From Raphanus sativus (taxonomy: Eukaryota; Streptophyta; Magnoliopsida; Brassicales; Brassicaceae): a stretch of 64,000 bases of DNA. The stretch lies in contig NC_079519.1 of NCBI RefSeq assembly GCF_000801105.2, positions 30,169,288 through 30,233,287 of the forward strand, in the 5' to 3' direction. Positions 1-11,193 of this stretch are shown here, one piece after another; positions within the stretch are counted from its first letter, which is position 1, and each line of letters starts with the position of its first letter. The notes under the pieces were generated by a model. The model was not told the DNA's origin. It made no database searches and was given only the letters and a program-made list of their open reading frames with translations. The translations under genes and the position numbers were made by a program.

Positions 1-309
1 ATCTCAAAAAGCAACAAGAAAGAATGAAAGAAGACCTTATGAATAAGACCGTCGTCGATGATTGAGCTGCTTAGCTTCTTGAACAGTTCATACAAAGCCT
101 CCACCTCAGCTACAGAAACTATTGTCCCTCACAGTATCAAAAGTAGAGTTTTGTCCAAAGTCTATAACATGTTCTCGTAACATTTAAGAGTATGATAGTA
201 ATAAAATCAAAAGTAAAAACTGACACGGTGTAATGGATGCAAGAAGGTCAGGATCCTCATATCCCGGTGGTCGTATTGCATTCTTCTTCTTGGACAGAGA
301 GCAGCCCAT
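1..309 (-). CDS. CBL4: CBL4/SOS3 second copy, exons 1-2 only, runs off the left edge
   Basis: This is the 5' part of a calcineurin B-like calcium sensor, read on the minus strand. Exon 1 is 309-225 and begins [20 protein letters not shown]; exon 2 is 118-36 and encodes the start of the EF-hand region ([16 protein letters not shown]). Both exons have GT-AG borders, and the gene then leaves the window inside intron 2. The MGC start is the N-myristoylation and palmitoylation signal of CBL4/SOS3, which recruits the kinase CIPK24/SOS2 to the plasma membrane in salt-stress signalling (family knowledge). It matches the complete copy at 59860 base for base in frame, with a Ser for Thr change at the start of exon 2. 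It is part of the inverted repeat described separately. Whether the rest of the gene is intact cannot be seen here. Confidence 0.85.
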
Positions 310-1955
310 TTATTTAGTATTTGCTTTCACTCTACAACCTTTTTTTTGTTCAAACGCTTTCACTCTACAACCAAAAACATAAAAATCTTGGCTTCGAAAT
401 ATTTCGTCTGTTCCTAGTAATATGGTGTATTAATTATATCCGTCGGTCGTTCAAATACGAACCAATTATAACCGATTTGCAATTAATAATAATCATCAAT
501 AGGCTATATGAACGATTCTTTCATTGGTTTATAAATAAAACTATTACATCGATGCAGTTGGCCAAGTAACAATTAATTAGAGATAGTTGTAGCTTTCTCG
601 ACAGCTATGTTAAGCTATCTCCATACATCAATTCACGTTTAATATGCTAATTGGATAGCCAAAACTAGAACAAACGACATTTTCAGATTTAATAATTTCG
701 TAATTATTCCAGTAAACACAAAAATAAAAAAACTGTATAAATCATTTAGCCACGACAACGACGTATGAACAGGCGTATAGATAAGAGATTTTTTCTCTCC
801 TAGTTATCGTATTCGTAATCACAGAGATAACTTATCAGAGTCTCCTATGTATGATATATGCACATATATAAGACAAAAATAAAATACATTGAAAAACAAA
901 TGTTAATCGACATTGGTCCTCGTATATATATATGCTTGAATTAGTCAATGGGTCTAGTAGATATGTCCAAAATTGCTAAAATAAATAAATATATAGTTTA
1001 ACAAATGGAAGGTTTTAAGAAACAAGCTGGATGTGAACAAGCTGGATGTGATTTGATTTGTGTGGGTAAGTACTCTGGGAAATAACACAGAGACAGTTCA
1101 AAGCATAGTACAAAGTAATGTTTAGTGAAAATTAAGAGTGATTGAGACAAAAAAAAAATTTGAAATACAACTTTCATTTCGTTCAAACTTACTTAAAAGC
1201 GAAAACAGCTTCGCTTACAACATAATACATTATTTGCTAGCCCATCGGCCACTCTGCTTTTTCTCCTTGGGATCCACTCAACGATATGGATTCCAACTAA
1301 TAAGCATACAATAGAATATCTGCAACCACTCCGTAAATCAACTCCATATATCTCAGGCACAGCATCTTGTTGCTTTATTCAATAATTGTAGGCAAATCAT
1401 GAATTACATGTGTCTTCTTAAAGCACTTAAAACGAATGAGGTCTACACTCCTGTCTAGAGTATCACTCTGACTCAAGATAGTAAATGAATTACAACTTGC
1501 AGGTATTGAAGACCATACATAATGATAAATGCATCCTTATACTCAACATACATATGTAACAGTTTAGACATATAATCTTTCTACGTGTTTACTTTTCTAA
1601 ATGTAATGACAAAACGGTTCAATATTTTGTTGCTTATTCAAACCGGCAAAGAAAGATGACTTTTGCCTATTATTTAATATATCTAGAACTATTTAAATAG
1701 TAAATGAATTACAACTTGCAGGTATTGAATTAATTTATTCGTTATATATACAACTATTCCTTCCGTTTAATAATAAATATTGTTTAAGATTTTTACAACT
1801 ACTCCTTCCATTTTATAATAAATATTGTTTAGGATTTTTTACAAAAATAATTAAATTTTCTGTTTTACGCTTATTTAATACAAGATTTTGTAATCAGTTG
1901 ACAAAAAAAATACAAGATTTTGTTTGATTTTTATAAATTAATGAATTAAAAATAA
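1..1955. repeat. Left arm of a ~1.9 kb inverted duplication (CBL4 5' end plus promoter)
   Basis: Position 1 pairs with 60168 in reverse complement, and the ATG at 309 pairs with the ATG at 59860, so there is no net indel across the first 309 bases. Similarity continues to about 1955, where it stops abruptly and the MULE-like sequence begins. Differences inside the arm are small: a 16-base tandem duplication near 1020-1050 and a ~32-base insertion near 1890-1921, both present only in the left arm. The arm holds the first two CBL4 exons and about 1.6 kb of upstream sequence. An open frame at 321-569 is mirrored at 59848-59600 and is non-coding promoter sequence in both copies. Confidence 0.9.
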
Positions 1956-2839
1956 GGGAGAATTACCAATTGTGACTCAAAACTTGGAGTCAAACCCAAA
2001 AGAGTACCCCAACTTGGGTCAAAGGCAAAAGTAACTTAAAAGGCTATTGAAATTACAACTATCTCCTTGTGAACAAACAAAAAAACGGATTTTTTTTTAC
2101 GTTTCTACCCCTCGCAAGTCGTCTGTAAACAGACGACTTGAAAATAAGTCGTCCAGACGACTTTAAGTTAAGTCGTCTGGACAGTTATTCTTAAACATAA
2201 TTTAAAAATTTTGTAAAAAATATTTTGATAAGTGAAAAATTGGAATTATGTAATTAACATATGTCTTAAGAGATATAAATTAATATATAACAAATTTCAA
2301 TTGTTTTCAGCCCAGATGAGTGAAAGTAGTGAGTCATGATATTCTTTAGTTTATGTTTCATCAACATATGTTGTAGTATTGTATGTGTTCTTAGGGTTAG
2401 ATTTTGGAAAGCATTAAAACCGTTTTTGAAAATTTTTAAAATTACCTAGGCGTGTTCGTTTCTGTGTATAGTAAACACTATTGAAGTATAATTTGATTTT
2501 ATAACGTGGTTAGTAAGTTAATTTAGTCATTTTAGTTTAGGGGTTCATTTTAGGGTATTGGACGACTTAATATTTAGTCTTCTGTTCCCAGACGACTAAA
2601 TATTAGGTCGTCTGATGTACATTATCAGCCAGAATAAGTCGTCTAAACCGGACCAAACCTTAAAGTTTACCAATGTACTTTTAAAGCTAACCGGATTATT
2701 TACCCAATATATAAGGTGATTTTTTTTTTTTTTTTTCATTTTCCGCGAACAGAAACCCTAACAGTTCTCTCTCACCGGCGATATCAAAGGCGATTCGAAT
2801 TCCCACTATTTCCGAACAACCATCGTTCTCAACGTCGGC

Positions 2840-3120
2840 TATCTATCTCACTTCATTCTCACCGTTGTCGCCGCAGCTTCTTCTAACCCTAGCGCCGCCG
2901 ATTCCTCTAAACCCTAGCGCCCCCGCTTCCACTATTTCCGAACAAACCGTCGCCCTCGCCACCGTGCTCACCAACGTTCTCACCGCCGCTTACTCTAAAC
3001 ACTAGCTAGCACCGCCGTTTCTTCTAAACCCTAGCGCCGCCGCTTCTTCTAAACCCTAGCGCCGCCGCTTCTTCTCTGTAAACCGTAGCGCCGTTTCTCT
3101 GTAAACCCTAACGCCGGTAA
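2840..3120 (+). repeat. Degenerate GC-rich tandem repeat in the MULE leader
   Basis: A motif close to AACCCTAGCGCCGCCGCTTC recurs several times between 2885 and 3115, with variants such as AAACCCTAGCGCCGCC. It lies upstream of the DUF1985 start codon, where a 5' untranslated leader would be expected. No open frame of interest is seen in it. Confidence 0.6.
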
Positions 3121-3218
3121 GTCATCAAACTCGTGGAAAAGATGAACATAAAACGTTGTCTCTTTCAATTTACTCATTCTCACCGTTTCACGTTTATTTT
3201 TTCAGATCTATAACCACA

Positions 3219-5504
3219 ATGACGAGTACTCGAACTCCTTCTGCGACTAATCAGGTCCGCTTGAAATTTTTCTACTGGAAGACTTGTAAGTAAGTCGTCT
3301 GGAAAGTCTTCAACCTGGACGACTTAGTACGTCCATTTGGAAGACTTTCCAGACGACTTAAATATAAGTCGTCAACTAAGTCGTCCAGTTGGACGACTTT
3401 CTAGACGACTTATATTTAAGTCGTCTACTAAGTCGTCTGGAGTAACAATTAAGGCGTGATTGATTTAGCTTGTGTTCTGACTTCTATTGTTGTCTTTGAT
3501 TATTTTGCAGACAAAAAGGATGGATATTCCAGAACTCCCCCGTAGGTTATACACATTAGGGGAAGAGCCAGAACCCCACAATAGCATTTCGTATCATACG
3601 GATAACACGAAGTTGCATACTGCTCTTAGGGAAGCTCTCACTGATGCTGAATTTGAAGAGCTCAAGGAGTCGAGATTGGGAGTTTTCATCAAGTTCAAGG
3701 AGCAGGGATTTGGTTGGGCTTCAAGGCTGGTTCACCACTTGCTCGGTTTAAAGCTGGACATTAAGAAGAAGTACGAGATGTGGTGTCTCGTTGGTCCAGA
3801 ACCTGCGAGGTTTTCACTGTTAGAGTTTGAAAACATCACTGGTCTAAACTGCGACTACATCGAGGACCTTGAGACACCAGAATGTGAAGTTACCCCACAG
3901 ATGGTTTCTTTCTGGGAGATGATGGGAGTTCATCGGGAAGCTGGGCCAAGTACTGATCAGATAATAGCAGCACTGAAGAGATGCGGGGATTGGTCCAGGG
4001 AAGATCGCAAGCGACTCGCGTACCTTTCCATCTTCACTGGATTCATTGAAGGGAAAAAGTTCTCAAGCGCTACACGAGCTACTCTCGCAAGGCTAGTGAT
4101 GGAATTAGAAAGGTTTGAGAATTATCCATGGGGGAGAGTCGCGTTTAAGGTGCTGATGGACTCTTTGTGGAACAAAGATATTACTGGCTGTTACACCGTG
4201 GATGGCTTTATACAAGTTCTTCAGGTCTGGGCGTACGAAGCTATCCGGGATTGGGTGCTAGTATTGGTCTACCCAGAGCAAACAGTCCGTCTCCACCGAT
4301 TCTGGCTTACGACGGCAGCAGAGGCCGCAGATTCATGAAAGCTGCTATCTTGAGTCAGGTACCTTTCCATCTTCACTTAATTAAGTCGTCCGGAAGGTCT
4401 TCCAGCTGGACGACTTAGTAGACGACTTATTATAAGTCGTCTGGAAGGTCTTCCAGCTGGACGACTTAGTAGACGACTTATTATCAGTCGTCTGGAAGGT
4501 CTTCCAGCTGGACGACTTAGTAGACGACTTATTATAAGTCGTCTGGAAGGTCTTCCAGCTGGACGACTTAGTAGACGACTTATTATAAGTCGTCTGGAAG
4601 GTCTTCCAGCTGGACGACTTAGTAGACGACTTATTATAAGTCGTCTGGAAGGTCGTCCAGCTGGACGACTTAGTAGACGACTTATAATAAGTCGTCTGGA
4701 AGGTCGTCCAGCTGGACGACTTAGTTGACGACTTATAATTAAGTCGTCAATTTAGTATTTTGTTTCAAATATCTAACTCGATTCTTCTTCTATTTACTGC
4801 AGACCCGCGTGATCACCTTTGTTGAGAAGGACATTAGTGAAATGTGGCCAAATGGGACTCTGAGGTTGATGACGTGGCCGGCGGAGAACATCATTAAAGT
4901 GATGTATGATCGGAGACCGTGGAAGTGGACCATGGATTGCTGGGAAGTCACTGGTACAATGGTACACCCAAGTTTGGTGACCATATCGAAAAGAGCCAAA
5001 GAGATGGGTTGTGGAGGAGGTGGAGGAAGACAATCAGAGACTCAGGAAGAAAGCTCGTAAAGAGGCTCCTAAAGAGGCTCCTAAAGAGGGCTAGAGAAGA
5101 GGCTCCTACAGAGGCTACAGAAGAGGCTACAGAAGAGCTAGAGAAGAGGCTAGTTGGGTGACAGAAGAGAGAGTTAGAAATACATGTTCAAGGACTTAGG
5201 TGACATGATGAAAGAGGGGTTTAAGAAGTGCATCAGGGAGATTAGGAAGATCTCCGATAGATTGGAAGCTGTGGAGAAGAAGGTTGTGTCACCAATCAGG
5301 CTACCCCCAAGCCCCAGAAACCGGGGTTAGTAAAAAACACCCTACCCCACAAGCCCCAGAAACCGGGGCTAGTAACAAACAGACTACTCTCAAAAGGATC
5401 AGCCTCCACTTCAAACCAATTCATCCTACTCCCTACCACCAGACAGCCTGCTTCCTCAAAAGCAAAGCCTACTCCTCAAAAGGCGAAACAGCCTGCTCCT
5501 CAAA
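3219..5504 (+). pseudogene. DUF1985 domain protein (transposon gene), frameshifted
   Basis: Exon 1 (3219-3254) encodes MTSTRTPSATNQ; exon 2 starts at 3511 (TKRMDIPELPRRLYTLG) and runs open to 4338. The family signature of DUF1985 is visible: an N-terminal TLRE/ALREAL helix region, GFGWASRLVHHLLGL, a KYEMWCLVG segment and a SLLEFENITGLNC segment. Near 4246 the frame must shift by one base to keep the conserved tail (a SPSPPILAYDGSRGRR segment), ending at a splice donor about 4358. After an intron made of a 51-base minisatellite, exon 3 begins at 4803 (TRVITFVEKDISEMWP). Further frame changes are needed near 4850 and 5010 before an acidic, Glu/Ala-rich coiled region. Function in the transposon is unknown. 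The multiple shifts make a working protein unlikely unless they are sequencing errors. Confidence 0.7.
4383..4742. repeat. 51-bp tandem minisatellite, 7 copies, each unit self-complementary
   Basis: Units begin at 4383, 4434, 4485, 4536, 4587, 4638 and 4689, giving an exact 51-base period. Each unit contains AAGTCGTC and its complement GACGACTT twice, around a GGTCTTCCAGCTGGAC core, so every unit can fold into a hairpin. Two late units have GGTCGTCC in place of GGTCTTCC. The array sits entirely inside an intron of the DUF1985 gene, between the donor near 4358 and the acceptor at 4802. Confidence 0.9.
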
Positions 5505-5604
5505 NNNNNNNNNNNNNNNNNNNNNNNNNNNNNNNNNNNNNNNNNNNNNNNNNNNNNNNNNNNNNNNNNNNNNNNNNNNNNNNNNNNNNNNNNNNNNNNN
5601 NNNN
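5505..5604. other. Assembly gap of 100 N
   Basis: Exactly 100 N, the usual placeholder for a gap of unknown size. To the left is transposon sequence; to the right, after about 50 bases, is the likely 5' leader of BIN4. The right end of the MULE and any ULP1 domain could lie in the gap. Confidence 0.95.
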
Positions 5605-5967
5605 GCCGAAACATCCGGGAACCGGAACAAGCGGTTAGTGGGCCAATCTTCCCGCGTCTTTCTTTCACAATCTCGCCTGGCGTAGGAAGCTTTCGCTCGC
5701 TCTCTTCTCCCAGTCGCCGTCGAGATTCCTTTTTTCTGGATCTCATCTCCGAAGATTTTAACGTTCCGTATAATTCGCTAGTTAAATTGCTCATTTCGAC
5801 TTCTTCGTTAGGTGAGTTGAGCTTCGATTTTCATCCGAATCTATGTTTTTGGTTTTGTAAAAAAAGGTCTCTTTTAGGGTTTTGATTAATGTGCTGTAAT
5901 TTGAGTGGAGATTGAAGTTGGAAGAAGCTTTGGATTGTTGTTTTTTGAGCTCTGAGGAAGTGAAAAT

Positions 5968-8561
5968 ATGAGTAGCAGCAGCAGCAGCTCCAGAGAGGGA
6001 TCTCCCGATTGGCTTCGTTCTTTCCAGGTTTCCTTTTTTTGATTCAATTTGATTTCGTTAATGAATACACATTTGAAACGTGGAAGTTTTTTTTTTTTGT
6101 GTGTGTGTGCACTGTGCAGACACCCACCACCACTTCATTGTTATCACTATCTTCGTCGTCTGAGTCTGCTCCAGATGATAGTCCTTATAAGGAATCTGAA
6201 ACCATTTCGTCTCTTCCTTTGACTGATGACTCTGAAGCCACCACGGCTCTGGACTCTGAAACGAAGTTGGTGACAGATCAAGTGAGTGTTCACCAGGTGT
6301 TCTCTAGAAAGAAGAAAGCTGATGCTACTCTCAAACTTGAAGGTATTGTAGATTTGTTTTCAGATGATGTCTGAGATTTTTTAAAGGAAAACACTATTAT
6401 CAAAACTGTTGAGCTCTTAAAGGCTTTTTTTTTTTTTTTTTTGACTGGGGAACAATTTGCAGAGAAACAGAAGGGAATCAAAGTCAGTGTAGAAGGCTCT
6501 ACCAAGCAAGTAAGAAACATTTGTTTGAACCCCGTCTCTGTTGTACTCGTTTGTACTTTTTTTTTGTTGCGTCTTCTTGCCTTAGTTGGTTAGTTAGTGT
6601 GTTTCATGTCTTTCTTGTTTGCATGAATAAATTGTAGTATCAAGTATGTTGGTTAGTTATAAACCCTCATCTAGAGAAGCTTCCCAGCTGCGTGAGCCAT
6701 GTTGGATATTATTAGGTGGCAGTCTTTCGCCTGCTCTATAGCCCGTCTTAGTATTCTAGTCTTTTTTTATATGTGTGGAACTCTATGGAGTGTTTATAAC
6801 TAACAAACGGTGGAGTTGACAGGTTAGTGTTTATCTTGTTTTGTTCTTTTATCAGGGAGGAGATGATTCTGTATGGCTTGTCTCATCTGATTCTGAACCA
6901 CCCTCCAGTGATCCGATAAGGGAGCAAGTAATTATCTCAACTGAAGAGGATGAGAAGGATGAGGATCTTGTTATTCTAGAACAAGAGGAAGAACCTGCGG
7001 TTAAGAAGGCTCCAAAGAAAAAATCTCCTAAGAAAAAGCCAAATAGTGGCCGCCAGATACTCAAGCAAGAAAACATTGCACAAGAAATAAGTGAAGGTAT
7101 GAATAAATCGTACCAAAGGTTTGTGAATTTAATATTCTTCGGACGTGATGTAACGGTTCCTCTACTATTCAGATAAAGATACAGATTCCATAGTAGCCGA
7201 GGAAGTGACAACGGATAAGAACACCAAGCCTTCTTCTTCTGTAAGTACCTTGTGGTAGTAGGATCAGTATTATTGTTTCTTCTCTGTTTTTTTCCTTATG
7301 ACCAGATTTTACAAATTCCAGGGCTCAAGTTCAAGATTGCCTTTGGTACTTTCTGAGAAGGTGAATCGTACAAAGGTAATCCCATTGTCAAACAATGAAA
7401 TTCCTCCCATTTAGAGTTTTCTTGTAGACAGAGCGCAGTTGTTAACAAAAGCGGTGAACTATATCACAGGTACTCGTTGAGTGTGAAGGGGACTCAATAG
7501 ATCTGAGCGGAGACATGGGGGCTGTTGGACGCGTCGTTGTTTCAGACACAACCGGGACATGTTCTTCGACTTGAAAGGCATGTCTCCTCCCCCTCCCTCA
7601 ATATCGCTGGCTTCACTCTTTATGCTTCTCGTTTTCATTTTTCCTATTGAACTTTCAAAATGGGTAGTTAGCTATGCCTGTTGAGCCAAACAGAACAGAA
7701 CTGATTATGTAGCATGTAACAGAACCAGTTTATCATTTCATGTTTCAGGAACCATATATTAAATCAACAATTGTCCCATCCAGAACATTTTGCGTAGTAC
7801 GTTTTTTTTCTGACTTTATACCTATTTCAAATTTTAAGGTAACTTGTATTATACAAGTACTCACACCAGAGATCTTGCAATTTCAGGTTAACGTAGGTCA
7901 GTCAGAGGCAAAGGTTGGTAATAGCCTCTCCTAAGCTGTATATATATTACTCCTGCTCATGAATCTTGACTTGAAACATATGGAAAACTAAAACATAGAA
8001 TGGAGTAATAAACTTTATTGGATTATATGTTTCCCTTGTCAGATTGAAGCTATTATGAATGACTTCGTACAGCTAACACGAGTATCTAACGTTTATGAAG
8101 CAGAAACGATGGTGGAAGGTAAGCTCATTTCTATACTTTTTTTCTAGAGTGGAATTGATATTATTGTCTTCTTATAGCAGTACTGTGGATTTTGGTAAAC
8201 TGTTTTTTTTACCAATTTAGGAACTCTGGAGGGATTTTTATTCGATTCAGATGATGAAGGTAACAAGAACGCAAAGGACTGCTTCAAAGCCTGCAGATGA
8301 TCAAAGGGGAGACACAGCAGAGATAACCAAAGGAAGTGGAAAAGCTAAAGAAAAAGGCGAGAATGTACGTTTGGCAAAACTCAAAAATTCTCATAATGAT
8401 ATGCATCTGTTACACAGTAAATGATGATATTTGTGGGAATACTTTTGCAGGTGGTTGTAGGGAAAAAGAGAGGAAGACCAACTAAAGAGAAGCAGCAGCA
8501 GCAGCAACCAGCAAAGAAAGCTAGAAGTTGTGCTTCTAAGAAAACAAAACCCAAGAGATGA
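5968..8561 (+). pseudogene. BIN4: BIN4/MIDGET, plant topoisomerase VI accessory subunit, with three frameshifts
   Basis: BIN4 binds DNA and belongs to the plant topoisomerase VI complex (with RHL1, TOP6A and TOP6B) needed for endoreduplication (family knowledge). Exon 1 (5968-6027) encodes MSSSSSSSREGSPDWLRSFQ. Later exons give SVHQVFSRKKKADATL, GGDDSVWLVSSDSEP, KVNRTKVLVECEGDSIDLSG, GRVVVSDTTG, SRTFCVV, IEAIMNDF and a basic C-terminus KKRGRPTKEKQ (AT-hook-like), stop at 8561. Exon borders fit the family throughout, including a probable GC-AG intron starting at 7578. Three single-base indels break the frame: one G missing near 7555 (stop TGA at 7572-7574), an extra T at about 7760 and an extra G near 8277 (stop near 8299). 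They may be consensus errors or true mutations. As given, the protein would end about two thirds of the way along and lack the basic tail. Confidence 0.88.
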
Positions 8562-8969
8562 GTTCATGATTGCGATTTGTGAACCAGAGTAGTAGTTTTT
8601 TTTTTTCACATACAGAGTTGCGAGTCTCTAGTTCCAGACAATTCGAAGTAATGTATATAAGGCCTTTGATGAAGAATAGATTTCAGAATCTCTAGAGAAT
8701 AATGATGACTCATCTTGTGCATGATTGCCTTTAAAGCAATTATGCTGAGGCCAAGAAAGTAGTAGTAGTAGGAGCGAAGTTCCTTACTCTGTTTCACCTA
8801 ATTGCAAAAGCAGTAGAATTATAACAATACTAACTTTACTAAAGTACCCCCCGTCACCTCGGGAAACTTAATTATTTTACATATCTGCTTCAGGGGTAAA
8901 ACCGTCAATTAAATAAATTTCTCCTTTAGCGTAAGGAAGTGGTCAAGTGGGGGGTTCTAAGAAAGTGGT

Positions 8970-8970
<1 letters not shown>

Positions 8971-9005
<35 letters not shown>
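8971..9005 (+). repeat. (CT)n microsatellite in the NAC 5' leader
   Basis: About 17 uninterrupted CT units, roughly 155 bases upstream of the NAC start codon. Pyrimidine tracts of this kind are common in plant 5' untranslated regions and core promoters. Confidence 0.9.
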
Positions 9006-9008
<3 letters not shown>

Positions 9009-9159
9009 AAGCGTGTCACCTCTTCTTCTTCTGCTTCATCACTTTACCAAAATCGCATCGATTCTTAGGGTTTTCTCGAATCTGTCTTTTGAATCGTATC
9101 TCCGATCCTGATTTTTTGGATACTACTAACGAGCTCGAATCCTCATATACTAAAAGACT

Positions 9160-11193
9160 ATGGAAGTGTTATCACTGGAGTCACTACCGGTGGGATTCAG
9201 ATTCAGTCCGACGGACGAGGAGTTAGTCCGTTACTATCTCCGTCAAAAGATCAACGGCCGTGACGACGAAGTCAGAGTCATCCGTGAAGTCGATATCTGC
9301 AAGTACGAGCCATGGGATCTACCTGGTATACCAACTCCACTTCTCCCATCTCTTCTATCGATCTGTGATTACTTTGAGCTCTCTGATTCACCATCTATGT
9401 TTCTTAGTATGTATAATCAAAGATGATTTGGAACAATATTATCAGTTTTTCCGTATCTTAGATTGTGGAATCGTTCAATTTTAGTATGTATTAGCTTATC
9501 ACTGAGTAGTTTGATGATGAATGATGATGTGTTGATGTTGATAAGTTATGGTGATGATGAAGTGGTTGATGTTGATAACTTAAGAGTATGATTATGATGA
9601 TGATGATGTTGATAGCTTAAAGAGCATGGTGATGATGAAGTGTTTGATGTTGATAACTTAAAAGAGTATTGTGATGCTAACTTAACAGTATGATGATGAT
9701 GAAGTGTTTTGATGTTGATAATGTTGATAACTTTAAAAGAGTGTGGTGATGATGTTGTGATATGCAGATCTTTCTGTGGTGAGGACAACGGACTCGGAGT
9801 GGCTCTTCTTCTGTCCGTTGGACAGGAAGTATCCAAGTGGAAGTAGGATGAATCGCGCCACTGTTGCTGGATACTGGAAGGCCACTGGGAAAGACCGCAA
9901 GGTCAAGTCAGGGAGCGTTAAGATCATAGGTGTTAAGAGGACTCTAGTCTTCTACACCGGACGTGCTCCTAAGGGGACACGAACTTGTTGGATTATGCAT
10001 GAGTATCGCGCGCCACCGAGAAGGATCTCGATGGAACCAAGCCTGGCCAGGTAAAACCAGTTTTGGAGATTACCATTTTACTTTCGAGTGTCTGATGGAT
10101 TGTATTTTTGGGTTGCAGAGCCCGTTTGTCGTATGCAAGTTGTTTAAGAAGGAAGATGTTGTGAGTGAAGCATCACCGGAATGTGGAGTTGTCGAACGCT
10201 GTCTCGTCTCCAACTGTTGTGGACGAGATGAGGTCTGAGGTTGAGCTGTCTGAAGTGTCTCTGGCTTTCCCTACAAAAGAAGAACCAAAGCATTCTGATG
10301 TTGCGGAATCTTTCTTGTAGTCTCGGGAGAGTGTCAAAGTGATATATCTGCCCCTGAGGTTACAACAACTGAGGTAAGGATGAAATAAGTAAAGTCTTTC
10401 TCATTACATGCTTTGTAAAGTTACTAACTTTGTTTTTTGATCGGCAGCTTGACCATATCGATTGGAGCTCGTATCTGGAGTTCGAGTCCCTGGATCAAGC
10501 CATGTTCTCTCCCTTGCACTCTCAGGTGCAATCCGAGCTCGGATCCGCTTTCGGTGGTTTTGGTTATGGATCAAACGAACCGTTCAGAAACCAGAATGGC
10601 GCTCACATTCAGACACAGTACGGTTCAAACGACCCCGACCAATATATGTTCGACCTCTTGGATTCGACTTTCCAGATTCCTTATGAGTTACCAGAGATGA
10701 AACATCTAGCGCAACCGATGCCAGAACAGATTTATATATGAGCCACAGAGTCTTGTCAACACGAGTAACAAGATCAATAACGATGCATCTGAAACAGGAA
10801 TCAAGATAAGGACAAGAAGGGCACAAGCCCCACCTTGTGCTGAACAGTTTGTAATGCAGGGCAGTGCCTCAAGAAGGCTGCGTCTTCAGGTTAACCATAA
10901 CAGTTCCAAACCAGAAGCTGATAGTCCTCAGCTCCAATGTATCAAGAAAGAGGTGAGAAAGAGGTTTAAATAAGAACCACCTTTCAAATGCCTTTCTGTT
11001 TCTAACCTTAGATAAAATGCGTACAGGTCAAGGACACAACATGTGGAAGTTTCATGAGATCAAAGAGCAGGACTGAGCTCATATTCAAGAATGTCGCAGC
11101 TTTGGGAAGTTCAACAGAGGGATACTCAAAGCTGGAGTTGTGGCGGTTGTGTTTGCCATGTCGGTTTGCAGTCTAACCGGTAAATTTCGTTGA
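9160..11193 (+). pseudogene. Membrane-tethered NAC transcription factor (ANAC091/NTL6 type), several frameshifts
   Basis: Exon 1 (9160-9325) encodes [20 protein letters not shown], subdomain A of the NAC domain. Exon 2 (9768-10050) supplies [37 protein letters not shown] and [19 protein letters not shown]. Exon 3 begins at 10119 with SPFVVCKLFKKED. Exon 4 (10448-10952) carries the acidic activation region, and exon 5 (11027-11193) ends in a hydrophobic segment GVVAVVFAMSVCSLTGKFR. That tail is the membrane anchor of NTL-type NACs, which are released by proteolysis under stress (family knowledge). Frame changes are needed near 10010 (extra CG), 10196, 10312, 10735 and 11110. Synteny by memory points to At5g24590 (ANAC091/TIP), while the tail also resembles NTL6. 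As given, only the NAC domain could be made. Confidence 0.82.
9480..9766 (+). repeat. TGATGATG-rich degenerate minisatellite in NAC intron 1
   Basis: A unit of roughly 40-55 bases built on GATGATGATG and GTTGATAACTTAA recurs about five times. It fills most of the first intron up to the acceptor at 9767. It has no coding sense in register with the exons. Confidence 0.75.

Larger units (their letters stand above)
1956..5504 (+). mobile_element. Mutator-like element of the DUF1985/ULP-carrying type, right end lost in gap
   Basis: From about 1956 the sequence changes to a typical non-coding element end, then shows scattered copies of an AAGTCGTCTGG-type motif (2115-2190, 2560-2650, 3280-3445, 4383-4742), a GC-rich leader (2840-3120) and a DUF1985 gene (3219 onward). 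DUF1985 proteins joined to ULP1-like proteases travel in a plant MULE subgroup (Kaonashi/KI-MULE; established knowledge). No ULP1 protease domain is visible, because the element runs into the run of N at 5505. The left boundary coincides with the end of the CBL4 inverted repeat, suggesting insertion into the CBL4 upstream region. The right terminal repeat was not found. Confidence 0.6.

Noticed and set aside
321..569. 82-codon open frame repeated at 59600-59848 on the other strand
   Set aside because: It is conserved only because it lies in the inverted repeat. It sits in the CBL4 promoter, has AT-rich composition and no domain.
4383..4742. CRISPR-like array
   Set aside because: The units are contiguous with no unique spacers, and the sequence is a plant nuclear genome.
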